A stretch of DNA of 64,000 nt, from the NCBI GenBank assembly GCA_001792895.1, contig MARA01000003.1, positions 2,108,001 to 2,172,000 of the forward strand, written 5' to 3'. Below the pieces are notes generated by a model. That model ran no database searches. It was given only the letters and a program-made list of their open reading frames with translations, and was not told the DNA's origin. Source of the DNA: Lentinus brumalis. Taxonomy: Eukaryota > Basidiomycota > Agaricomycetes > Polyporales > Polyporaceae. The position numbers and the translations under genes were made by a program. Positions 35,800 to 46,609 of the stretch are shown here, in pieces. Within the stretch, counting starts at the first letter, position 1; every line of letters begins with the position of its first letter.

Positions 35800-38491
35800 G
35801 TCCTCCGAAACGACAAGGGAGGTGCATGCTGTTCACGCCAAGCATCTACGAAGGCTTCGTAGAGACCAGTATTGTCAGACTCCTCATGTGAAGACCAAGA
35901 GGATACCGTGCTAACGGTGTCCGACAGACTAGCATCATTGAGATCTTCCGAAGATGAATCCGAGACGGACTGCAAGGACGGAATTGAGTCCGTACGACTC
36001 GGCGGACGGCATACCGGTGAGTCATCATCTGCATCCGACTCCCAAGCTATGTCAACCGCGTGAAGTTCTAACTCGTCCGCACGAGCAGTGGACTCCGCCA
36101 GGTCTCGAAGCTGCTCTGCGCCCTCCAGGTCCAACTCGATATTGAAGCTGGCAAGCCCCGGAGGCTGTCCCTTCTTGTTCGACGAGACGCGGTTAGCCTT
36201 AGGGCAATTGCGCTGTAAGTGCCCTGCTTCTCTGCAGATGAAGCACTTCCCGGCCGCGCGTAAGTCGGCTTTCTCCTTATCGCTCAGCTTCGGTGTAGCT
36301 GACGAACTCTGAGCAGGCCTATTGCCGTTGTACCGCGAGGTCCCGGAGGTCGACGACGCAGAGTTAAAGCGAGGTACCCCCGCAGCATCGCGGCCATGGT
36401 TAGACTGCAAGTCCGACCACCACTATTGGGAGTCTTCCTCCCAGTCGGCATCGAAGTGCCCGAGGTACGCGGAGCGGAGCGCGAGCCCCCGAACGGGGCC
36501 TGAGGCTGCGTCTGTGCGCTATGACCCGGACGCGCCGCCTTCTTGTATGCAGTCTGACCGGCATTACGCGCGATCTCCGCAAGTTCCGCGGTATGGCGTA
36601 CTTCGTCCCACGAGGCAGTCTCAGGGGTAAGTGTCGCCCACCACAGCTTCTCTTGAATGTACGGCTCAAGGCTGTACCATAGTTTCTGAACCTTCATGTT
36701 CTCAGGTACGTGTCCGACCATGATGTACAGCCCATTGAGTTCGTGAACGAAGGCTTTAACTGATTTGTTGCCCTGCTTTGCAGCTTCAAGCTCCTCACGC
36801 CTGCTCTGCCGAAATCAAGAGGGAAACAATAGTCGAATAGTTCGACCAATATGCGTTGTATGTCCCAGTTCTCTGGGTCACCCGACACGGTGTACTGATA
36901 GAAGTCCCAAGCCTCCCGGTCAGGTACCGGGAGATGATGAACGCCTGCTGCTCAGAGGGTACATTGTACCCAACCAAGTAAGCGCGAGCCTCCTGCGCGA
37001 ACTTCTGGAAGGACGCGAGGTTCGCCGCACCACTGTAAGTGGTCGGTTCTCTCGGCTTGAGTACTAACTGTTTGGCAGATGCCGCAGCCTTTGGCAGGGA
37101 GCTCCAAGGCCCAGCAGATCCGCCATCATCCCCGCCGTCAGGAGGCCCAGAAGGAGGTCCACCAGCACCCGGAGCAGCGAACATGCGTCCCAGGTAACTC
37201 TTGGGATCGAGCTGCGCCGACGGCATCAACGTGCGAGCGACGCTGGCAGCGCCCAACTGAGTAGGCCCGCTGATGCTTACTCCTCCGTCCTCGGCACCGC
37301 GGTCGACGCAGAAGTGCCAAGGTAGACGTCCGGCACCGTCCTCGCGTTGGACGGCACCTCGTCGCGCATGACAGGCTCCGCGGCGAAGGAAACCTTTCGC
37401 TCGGCCAGTAGCTGACCTACAAGCTCACGCAGGGCGGACACCTCGTCCTTGAGAGCGTGGACCTCGGTCGGGTCCGCTCCGACAGTAGTAGTAGTGTCGT
37501 AGGTTGGGGCACGCCCGGACTCGGGCACAGCAGTGTAGTTGTGCGAGTGCGAAGCTTGATGATCACGCGAGGGGCGGTAGCCCGAGTGCGCGGCCTCTGG
37601 ATTAGTCTGTTCGTTAGGCACAGTAGTTTCCCGTAATAATTGAAAGGTTTTGAACGCGCGTTCCTGCGCTTCAATGTCGAGCTCCTCAGGAGGGATGCCC
37701 GAACTTCCCCAGTTCGAGGGATCAGCCATCTTGCCTTTCGCCTTAGTAGAAGGTCCTTCACCCCGCGAAGGGGGTCGTTCTTCACGCGCAGAGTAACCAA
37801 CCGCCTCCATGCGGCGGTGCACTTGTTCGCGCTGATCCTGAGTCATATTGAGCTCAGCCTGCTCAAACGCCTCACGTTGAGCAGTCGAAGGTTGAGCTTG
37901 GGGTTCAGCCACAGGCTCCGGACATACAGGAGTGGTACCATCCTGCTGCCCCATGGGCTGGTCGTCTTCCGACGACGACGTGATTGAAGTGTCGCGCGGG
38001 TCATCCGAGACCGTCGGTGCGCGAGACGCAACAGTCGAACTCGGAAGCTCTATGCTTCGAGCACGACGGTGGTGATCAGTGACGCTAAGCCGGCCGTCTT
38101 CCTCAGGCGCGACCTTGTGTCCCAACTGACTGGGCGATTGCAGAAGTCCCGACGTCTCGGGCTCCTTATTCGGGATGACAATGGATGTATTATTGTCTGG
38201 AGTATGTACTACATCACCGCCGGCAAGCTGCTCGACGGGATCTACCTCAGAGCGAGCGGGCTGCTGCGCATCTGAGGGAAGTCGCGGAGACATCTCTGAG
38301 CCGTCCGAAAGCGGCCCAGATAGTACTCCGGAAACGAGACGGACGCTCGCGGTGGGGGAGGGGGGAAGACTGGTGAGGCTGGAACCAAATGTGGTATTGT
38401 TAGTAGAGACAATAGATGTATGGAACTCACCAGGCACCGTGTCCTGCTCTGGAGACGACGCTCCACGTCCATAACGAAGGTTGTACGCCAT
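35800..38491 (-). pseudogene. Retrotransposon gag, split over four frames
   Basis: Starts at ATG 38491 (MAYNLRYGRGASSPEQ) 220 bp inside the 5' LTR. The first 404 codons are disordered. The capsid-like part continues in successive frames: AANLASFQKFAQEARAYLVG, then YQYTVSGDPENWDIQRILVE, then QSRREELEAAKQGNKSVKAF and EKLWWATLTPETASWDEVRH. The nucleocapsid has a CCHC knuckle, CFICREAGHLQRNC (36204..36245). Frame changes occur near 37270, 36912, 36810, 36415 and 35805, each needing one additional base to restore the next frame. The acidic stretch after the knuckle leads towards pol. Confidence 0.75.
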
Positions 38492-38711
38492 GACTGAGAG
38501 GAACGGTGTGTGTTTGCGGTTTTCGAGTGTTTTTGGTGGTCGTCGACGGTCGGAAGCTCGAGTTGATCAGACTCGAGAGAGGCCAGACGGTGTCGACACC
38601 CAGATAGAGTTTTGAAGATGAAGCGAGAAGGGGGGGGAGAGATAGAGTCGAGTAGAGTCGAGTAGAGTAGAGAGTTAAGCAGATAGTCGTACGAGACGAC
38701 TGTCAAAAAGA

Positions 38712-38977
38712 TGTAACCGTGACGATTCCTGAATAGGAAAGGCTCTGGTCACACGGTCTAGAACGCACACGAAACAAAGACAGGTTGCAAGTCTGCTCTC
38801 TTGTGAACGCTAACGACTACATGCAAAACTGCCTACTCTTATATACTACTCTGGATGGTCCGTGCGCACTAGGAACAGGAACGCAAAGGACGGTCTAGGC
38901 AGGAACTCGGGGCAAAGAGAGAGAGGGAAAGTAATGTGGCGCGGAGCCCGGGAAAGGAAAGGTACGCGCCCGTTACA
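38712..38977 (-). repeat. LTR (5' LTR in element sense)
   Basis: 266 bp, read as identical to 29259..29524. TATATAAG on the minus strand at 38838..38845 is a plausible promoter for the element transcript, which would run leftwards. Confidence 0.96.
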
Positions 38978-38982
38978 CTGGA
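38978..38982. repeat. Target-site duplication, right copy (CTGGA)
   Basis: Matches 29254..29258. Confidence 0.93.
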
Positions 38983-39306
38983 GTAGTACTCCGGGAAGGC
39001 GGGCCGCTGCTGGTGTCGGTGTTGAACTTGACTCTGAGCTTGTAGCTTGACTCTCGACTCTGACTTGGACTTGAGATTGCTCGAAGGCTTGGGCTGCAGC
39101 AACTAAGCCTCGAGCTCTGAAGTTCTGACCCACTGCACGCGCTGCTGTCCAACGACTGTCCAGCTTGTCGTATCCCTTCTCTCACCGTTGGTATCATACC
39201 ATACCATCGACGCGGCGAACCCCTGCGCCCAAGCACGACAATACCCCCAATCAGACACAACACCGGCCGCCCACGTCCACACACACATACCCACCCAGCA
39301 GTCCCC

Positions 39307-40857
39307 ATGTCCAACCTCCCACCTCCCGCGCAGCCGCAATCCACACCCGCACCTACCTCCCGACGCGGCGCAGGGGCCCGCAAACGCGCCGCCCAAGCAG
39401 ACGATGCCGCATACCACGCAGCAGCAGGCACGAAACGCGGCGCACCCGAGCGTGCAGATGGCGACCGCGACCGCGTCAAGCGCAAACGCGTCGACGCGTC
39501 CGCTGGCGCGGTGGCGTCCGGCGCAGACAAAGAGGACAAGGGCTCTCTGGTGAGTCTTGTCCACGGTCCCCACACAAGTTACAAAATGCAGCCCACTCGT
39601 GTTTCGGGCACGCCGGGCGGATGTTCAAGTACCTCGAGAGTTCACGGCTCCCATCAGTCAGCGGGGCTCTGCGCCGTCATTAGGAGAGACCGTCCGGGTG
39701 TGTGTTACTTATAAGCTCGTGTCTATTGGGCAGGCTGCACAACACCGGTCGGCCGCTCCCAGCGATCAGCGTAGCTGTCCATGCCGTTGAAATGCTGAAG
39801 CGGCCCCCTCTACGGTTCGCATCACTGGGCTTTCCCGCAAAACTGACAGGAGACCACATTACGTTGGGCCACCCTCTCTGGTGTATGCATGCATTTCGGC
39901 CATTGATAGCTCTCCCCACACAATGCTTCTCCCGCTTCCCAGGAGACATTGACGCACTAAAGGGCACTGTGCCTCGACACAGCTTTAAATTGTATGACAG
40001 CGGCTTGTTCAACGACTGAGCAAAGAGGGATTGACATGTATCGCCGCTCCTTGTGATGCACCTATATTTGGTTAGTAGTGCCTACAAGGAGTTGAGCGTG
40101 CTCGCAACTCGTGGATAGCTCGGGCTGTTCGCAGCTCTCTCGCCTAGCTATCCAAGTTCTTATGCCGGCATAGACCACGGGGGCCGTGAAGGACCTCACG
40201 GTTGTGAGGCATCAATTTGCGCTCGACGCTTCGTTCCTCGAGCGGCGTTGGTCGCTTTGATACGGACAGGAAATATCTGGGGCATGTCCATTGCGGCGTG
40301 CATCAATTGAGACTGCGCCTCCTGCCGGATTCCCCATCTTTGATCCCCACTAGCTGAGGGGACCTCGCATCTGCTGTTTGGCAGGTCGCTGATACGAAAC
40401 ATCCAATCCGCAGATAGACTTCACAACGCTACCGTCCGACGCATTGCACCGGTACCTGGCTTGTTTTGACTTGATCCCGGAGCTGGATCCATCACCATTG
40501 AGTGCCGAAGACCCGGGGCAACCGTCCTCGCTGCTGAGGCCCAAGAGCCACCTCCCTCCTCACGGGCACGCACTTCGTCGGACGTCCACAGCAAGCCCCG
40601 GACCTGGTCCGATGCCAACGGCGGCAAACCGTCCACGTCGTGACCCAGGGGCGAGCCGGCGTCGGAGTTCTCGGCTGGTGGAAGAAGAGCGGATCCCGGC
40701 ACCCCCGCCATTGTACAGCGACCTATCGGAAGTTGACGGGATGCTTGCCACTATTGCTGAGCGGCATTTCCGGGAGCAGGAGGTGAAGGAGGTGGACACG
40801 CTGGCGGCGTTCATGTGTGCGGTGAAAGCGAAGAGCATGTTCAAGGACCTCTCATGA
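39307..40857 (+). CDS. SAP30: Sin3-associated polypeptide Sap30-like
   Basis: Subunit of the Sin3/Rpd3 histone deacetylase complex. Exons read 39307..39549 and 40414..40857, giving 228 residues. Exon 1 is basic and disordered (MSNLPPPAQPQSTPAPTSRR, KRKRVDAS). Exon 2 carries the Sin3-binding domain: IDFTTLPSDALHRYLACFDL, a disordered linker, then MLATIAERHFREQEVKEVDT and LAAFMCAVKAK. The join GSL|IDFTTLPSDAL is phase 0 with GTGAGT and CGCAG. The intron of 864 nt is more than ten times the local norm. A retrotransposon end lies 330 bp upstream of the start codon. Family assignment is good; exon 1 is less certain. Confidence 0.82.
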
Positions 40858-41487
40858 AGCGGACTGTCTCGAGTTCCCAGGCAGCGCGCGTTCGAGGGCA
40901 TGCGCGGAGGTGTATTGTATCGGAGTGACGTATCGACAGCTTCTGCGATATTCCTGGACCGCGTCGTCCAATCAGCGGACGTGGCGACCTCGGCCACCCT
41001 GCGCCCGGTGTCTATCTGTTGACGGCGCCTGCCACATATGGGCCTGCAGACAAGGTCCGAAGTGTCGAACAGAACGCGTCCCACGCTCATCTGGCGCAGG
41101 TCACCGCGTTATTTTGGGTATGGGTGTTCGCATGTTCGAGTCTCCCTGACAACCGCGCGGACATGCACATCCTCCCGCCATCCTCGCAGGCTGTCACTGT
41201 CAGGGGTGCCCTCTCTGGAAGATTTCGAGCAGGCATCACTGCCCACATATAAGCCTGCCGTCCCTCGAGAATCCTTCCTCACCCCCCTTCCTCTCCTACC
41301 CTCCTTTCCTCACCGCAGCAGAGCTGCCTGTTTCTGTTTTCTTGTACGTCCTCCAGTCTCAGACAGCACGCTAGTGAGTACTAATCATCCCGCAGCGGCA
41401 GGTCTCCACCCCAGACTCGGTCTCTCCGCATTTTCCGAAGCTAGCTTCGCGTCGACTTTCATACCGTCTCTACAAGTCTCTACAGCC
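40858..41487 (+). promoter_or_regulatory. Promoter region of the secreted repeat protein
   Basis: 630 bp. A TATAAG box at 41248..41253 and a pyrimidine-rich stretch (41274-41340) precede the ATG at 41488. No gene recognised. Confidence 0.45.
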
Positions 41488-42873
41488 ATGAAGTTCGCAC
41501 AGTCTTTCGCCGCCCTCCTCGTCCTTCTCCCGCTCTTGGCTCAGGCTTCGCCCCTGGTGAGTGCCCTCAGCGTATCGAGTCAGTCGGTGTTCTCACCAAT
41601 CTTCGGCATTAAAGGGCAACTTCAACAACGGCGTCCGCACCGGCCAGCCGCAAGCCCCGCCAGCGAAGGGTACTCCTCCCAAGGCCAACCCTCCCAAGGC
41701 TCCGGCTGCTCCCCCCAAGGCTCCGGCTACTCCTCCGAAGGCCCCGGCCACTCCCCCCAAGGGTGGAAACAACGCGGGCAAGGGTAACGCGGCCTCCACG
41801 ACCGCTGCTGCTGCATCCTCCGCGGCTGCTGCACCCCCGGCTGCCTCCTCGGCCGCGGCGAATGCCAACGGTGGTGACGCTCAGAGCTCCCTGAGTATGT
41901 CTAACTGCACCATGTCCGTTGAATGTATTGCTGAGTATGACAATCGCAGCGCTGGTCAGCTCCGTCATTGCTACTGGCTTCGCGGACGATGGCCAGGACC
42001 AGCCGACCGCCGGCCAGGTTGCGTCGTTGACGTCGACGAACAACTTCATCAACTTCTGCGCGACCGTGCCCAACCTCCCGATCACGAACGGCAAGCAGGT
42101 CACGACCGGTTCGTGCAACCCCGCGCCCATGGGTATCATTGCGGCGCAGACGAACATGCCCTCGTCGAAGTTCGTGTTCCCGAAGAACGGCGCGACGATC
42201 CCCGCCAACCAGGACTTCACCATCCAGATGGCGATCAGCCACCTCAACACTGGTTTCTTCACGAACCCGAACGCCAACTACTTCGCGGCCCCGCAGACGG
42301 TCGACTCTGCGGGTGACATCACTGGCCACTCGCACGTCACTATCGACCCGCTCACCGCGCTCGACCAGACGACCCCTACGGACCCGACGAAGTTCGTTTT
42401 CTTCAAGGGCTTGAACGACAAGGCCGCGAACGGCATCCTCTCTGCTGCCGTCACCGGCGGTCTCCCCGCTGGTGTGTACCGCCTCGCGTCGATCAACTCT
42501 GCGGCGAACCACCAGCCCGCGCTCGTCGCCGTCGCGCAGCACGGCTCGCTCGACGACATCGTCTACGTAAGCGATGCATCTGTTTCCCTGTGCAAGTCCG
42601 CGTGCTGACCGGTGATCCCTCCTAGTTCACCGTCACCGACAGCGGCGCCGCTGCCCCCCGGCTGGCGGCAACAACGCGAGCAGCGCCACTACCGCTGCCG
42701 CTGCGCCCTCCGCGTCCGCCACCGTTGGTGCCATCAAGGGCTCCAACACCGGCAAGACTCCCGGACAGCAGGGCGGGTTCGCCGGCTCGCAGAAGGGTGC
42801 CCAGCAGGTCAAGAGCGGCGCACAGCAGGTGAAGAGCGGAGGCGCGCAGCAGGTCAAGAGCGGCAAGAACTAA
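41488..42873 (+). CDS. Secreted protein with Pro/Lys and QQVKSG repeats; frame break in last exon
   Basis: Exons read 41488..41556, 41615..41894, 41950..42566 and 42626..42873. Signal peptide MKFAQSFAALLVLLPLLAQA. A low-complexity segment follows with repeats of APPKAP/ATPPKAP and an Ala/Ser linker. The folded core (about 190 residues) runs from TGFADDGQDQPTAGQVAS to GSLDDIVYFTVTDSG and includes NFINFCATVPNLPITNGKQV and DITGHSHVTIDPL. The C-terminus has GSQKGAQQVKSG with three AQQVKSG copies. The exons sum to 1,214 nt, one short of a multiple of three; the repeat-bearing frame resumes at a C6 run (42654..42659). Probably an extracellular or wall-associated protein; function unknown to me. Confidence 0.78.
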
Positions 42874-43256
42874 GCGGCCACGCATCCCGCGTCGTGCTTA
42901 GGCCGGGTGCCTCGCGTTCGTTCTGCTGCTGTCGTTCGTTGCTTGTTCTGTGCTAGGGAGGACCGTTAACGACGAGTGCTGTGCTGCTCACGTTCATGTT
43001 TTTGTGCTTTCATGGCTTGTGGTTTCTTGTATCACTACGCATCATGTAGACTACTTATGATCGATCGGTCGGCGCGCTGCTGTGCGGAGACCGCCCACTT
43101 TAATAGATGGGTATTGGGTTCTGGGACCCCGACAATTTTGGTGCTTGTGCTGAGTGCTGTCGACCCGCTCCGAGTCGCCCCGGGTAAGGCCCGCTTGTGG
43201 CAAGCGGGACCCCTTATCTACCCACATCGAGGCAACAATAAAAACCCATACGTATA
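42874..43256. other. Intergenic region
   Basis: 383 bp, 3' UTR of the secreted protein and the upstream region of tRNA-Asn. No gene recognised. Confidence 0.55.
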
Positions 43257-43353
43257 TGCCCCATGGCTGAGTTGGTTACAGCGTCCGACTGTTACGAACA
43301 TTGTGATGAAGTCTTCAATCGGAAGGTCGTGAGTTCGAGCCTCACTGGGGCAG
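43257..43353 (+). tRNA. tRNA-Asn (GTT) with 23-nt intron
   Basis: TGCCCCA pairs with TGGGGCA (discriminator G). D stem GCTG/CAGC, anticodon stem TCCGA/TCGGA, T arm GTGAG-TTCGAGC-CTCAC. Anticodon loop CT-GTT-A, then about 23 inserted bases before the 3' half. A T5 run follows about 20 nt downstream. The exon parts equal those of the copy at 48555..48650. Confidence 0.9.
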
Positions 43354-44042
43354 CATTTGAACATAAGTGCTAGTTTTTGCTTGTTCGACGTTAGCCCGCC
43401 GTTCGCCAAGTGCTCGCAGGCCGCAGGACAGCGCAGAACAACAAGTGCTGTGAGAGGTTTCCGGAACATGTCGACATCGCGTCCGATTGCCGCAGACATC
43501 TGCTCGCGTATCTGCACGGCTGGAGCTTTCTCGCCACTCAGCCCCCCAACCCAGCCCAGACGCCGCCGCCGACCCTGGTACTCAGTACTTACACGGCCGG
43601 TGGCAGCCAGAGTGCGTACGTTCACAGGTCTCTATTCAACCTCTACTCAATTGGGCTGACAACATCGCCTGTGAAGGAGGTCTTCTACATGTGGAGTGAC
43701 AAGGGATCATAAGTACTTCAAGTTCCACTGCGTAGTCTCGGCCGAGGGAGGCACATGCCGACGGGGCCGGGAGAACCATATGTGTTACAATGCATGGGCC
43801 TCTGTGCCGGCTGATGTCACAGACGGGCGAAGTACGACAGTAATATTTGTATCTTGTACGTGTCCACTGCCGCTTGTGGTTACTTAGATAGGCACCACGA
43901 TGTTTAAACAAGATGATGTTTTCTCCCTACGTCGGTAAACCTAATAATGATACAGCAAAAAGCCTAGAACAGATGGGTAACGGAAGCAGCGGGTATATAT
44001 AAACCAAATCCCAAGATCATCGACACGCGCGGCCAGTCGCGG
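43354..44042. other. Intergenic region
   Basis: About 690 bp between tRNA-Asn and the Sel1-repeat gene 3' end. Only short chance frames. Confidence 0.55.
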
Positions 44043-45859
44043 TTACTGATACTTCTCTTTGTATATCCACGCCAGCCCGACGTCGCTGGCACCTTGCTGC
44101 ACCTAAAGTGTGGGAGTAAGGTATCAATATGCGTGACACAGGGAGGGAAAGGAGGGGACATACAGCAGCGCGGTACCACTTCGCCGCCTCCTTCTTGTCT
44201 TTCTTGCAGCCTTTTCCATGCTCAAGGCAGAACGCGAGCTCCTGCTGGGCATCCGGGTCTCCGAGTCGTGATGCAACCCGGTAGTATTGCTATAAGACGG
44301 TCGGCATTTGCATGCATATAGGTAAAGGCCGCACGCACCACTGCCATCTCCTTGTCCTTTTGGACACCCCAACCTCGGAAGAAGCTCTGTCCGACTTCAT
44401 AGATGGCCAAAACCAGTTCGGACTATAAGCCAATGGTTAGACCGCATAGACAAGGAACAAGGTTGCAAATTATACTTACCCTGACCGCGCTCATATCACC
44501 GTGCTGTCCCTTCTCCATATCCGTGACCGCAAGCTCCGCCGCGCGCCGCAACCACTTGAAGCCCGTCGCCTCGTCCTTCGGGCATCCCCACCCATGCCGC
44601 TGCGCGAGCCCCCACATCAGCATCCCCACGCCGCATCCCCCGCCCAACGTCGCGCTCTTCTCGAACGCTTGCGCCGACTCCGTAAGCCGGTTCTCGAGGT
44701 GGTGCTTGATCCCAAGTTGGAGGAAGTCCTGCGGCGTTTGTGGGTTCGCCGGGACAGGATTCTCTTCCTTGTGCCGGCTAGCGGTCGACTTGGCGCGCTG
44801 CCGCCCTGGGGTTCCAGGCATCGCGGGTGTTGTAGGCGTGTTCGGTGCATATGGCGCGGGAGATGACGGGCCATTCAAGGTCGCAGATGTCGGGGTGGGA
44901 GGGAGCTCGTAGTAGGAGTAGTTCGAGTATACGCTCACCGAGGACGTTATGCGGGGTGACTGCCCGTCTGGGCCTGGGGTTTGCGCGTGCAGGGAAACCG
45001 AAGCAGGAGACTGCACAATGTTCGGAGATGGAGTGGGGGAAGGGTACGGATATGAGTACGGCTGCTGTTCACGGATGGAAGCGGGGGAGACGGGCCGCGA
45101 GCCGGAGTGCGCTGAGGGACCGAGTGCTGGTGAACCGAGAGGGCTTGGCTCCTGGCGTGGACTCGCAGCAGGTGAGTGTGCTGGTGAATGAACGGGGGAT
45201 GCTGAATAGGGCGAGTTCCTCATTAGCACTTCGCGTTTCCGATCCTCCGATTCATCCCAATCAATGTTCGACACTGGCTGCACCACCGGCCTTGAGAAGT
45301 TCAGGCTCGGGGCCTGCACGCGCGACGGCATCCGCCCGCCTTTCGAGGGCCCCGGGGCTCCAGAGTCATACTCCTGCTGCCAGGGCTCCGGTTCCGCGGA
45401 AACCACCACGGTGGGCAGATCTGGAACGTCAGGGGGGTCGTAGACAGAAGGAGGATCGACGACGCCGGACGAGCGCCATGTGTCGCGGTACCTGTTGGTT
45501 ATCGTGTCGATGTCATAGTTGGATGCGAGAGACTCGTGTGGTGCACGACCGTGGGAGGGCGCAGTGGTCGAGCGTGCATCCCAGGAGATGGTGCGCATGC
45601 TCGCACCATCGTCGTAGTACGATGTCGAGGTGGCCGTCGAGCTCCGAAATTGTGTATGCAGGATGGGCGAGTGGGGTGGGGGTGGTGCGCTATTCGGACT
45701 TGGGCTTCCTGTCTGCCGCGTAGGTGTTCCAGGGGGCTCGAGGTTGGCTGGTCTGTGGCCGTCGGCTCTCCTGGACGACGTGCGGCGGATGAGGGAGTTG
45801 AGCGGTGAGGAATCGCGCAGATTGGGGGTGAGCTGGGGCCCAGCTGAGGGCTCCGCCAT
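44043..45859 (-). CDS. Sel1-repeat protein (Dsf2-like)
   Basis: Exons read complement(44043..44102, 44164..44289, 44339..44422, 44480..45859), giving 549 residues. Residues 1-380 are disordered, rich in Ser/Pro (phospho-site-like SP/TP motifs). The C-terminal 160 residues hold Sel1-like alpha-repeats: DFLQLGIKHHLENRLTESAQ, AFEKSATLGGGCGVGMLMWG, GWGCPKDEATGFKWLRRAAE, YEVGQSFFRGWGVQKDKEMA and AQQELAFCLEHGKGCKKDKK, ending GLAWIYKEKYQ. The arrangement resembles fungal Dsf2-type proteins; Chs4-like regulators are an alternative. Function is inferred as scaffold or adaptor only. Confidence 0.82.
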
Positions 45860-46609
45860 GTTGTCTGGCTGGCAGAGAGGAGTGGAGTGTGCAGTGATGA
45901 GGATGATCGTCTGCAAAGCAGTACTTGGTCCATTATAGCAGTGGTCGTTGCCAAGTAGATCCTCCTCCCGATGTAACCGCGGCGCGACCGTCGGTCACGT
46001 AACGGAGATCTGCACCGCTCGGTTCCAGATTTGCAACAATGCAACAGCTCTCTCGCTCGTGCGCGTCCGCTCCAGAGTCCAGGGGCGTTCAGATGGTCAA
46101 ACCAGTTGAAACCACCCCCCTCCCACTCTCCTCCTAGTAGTGAAGGCCTCGGGCGCACCATCGAGAGCTCTAGAGCTATCAAGGGTCTGGAAGCATGTCC
46201 GCAGAGACGACGGATCCAAGCGCGAATGTGCGCGCAGCTGCTGCGGCCACGGCGAAGCTATATGCAAGCGCATACGATCGCCAATCGCGCACGGGACGTA
46301 TGGCAGCATGGGTGCCCCTGGGCATACCACCGAGATGAAGCAGAAGGGAGATCTCGAGACGGAGCGCGCGTCGGGGACGATGATGGCGAGAGAAGACTCA
46401 CGATGCGGGCTCAGCGAGAGACATGCAGAACGGGGAAAAGGGAAAAGGGATGAGCTCGGAGAGGGAGACTCTATAGCAGACAGCCAGCGGTGTGCCGAAA
46501 GAGGAAGCGAACACGGTGCGTAAGACCCCACTCATGGCGCAGAGCAGAGAGCACGCTCGCATTAGAGATGTAACTACAAGTAGTATGAGGTGTGCAGTAT
46601 CCGACCCGT
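45860..46609. other. Intergenic region
   Basis: About 750 bp, upstream of the Sel1-repeat gene and downstream of mL38. No gene recognised. Confidence 0.55.

Larger units (their letters stand above)
29259..38977 (-). mobile_element. Full-length Ty3/gypsy LTR retrotransposon (chromovirus-like)
   Basis: 9,719 bp bounded by 266-bp direct LTRs (TGTAAC...GTTACA), with a 5-bp target-site duplication outside. Internal order in sense direction (minus strand): gag with CCHC knuckle, threefold repeat domain, aspartic protease, reverse transcriptase, RNase H, integrase, chromodomain, extra ORF, 3' LTR. RT before IN places it in Ty3/gypsy. The LTRs look identical, so the insertion is recent or gene-converted. 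The coding part is broken by about eight frame changes, all of the type made by one missing base. It lies between the F-box gene and SAP30 and disrupts no recognised coding sequence. Confidence 0.96.
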
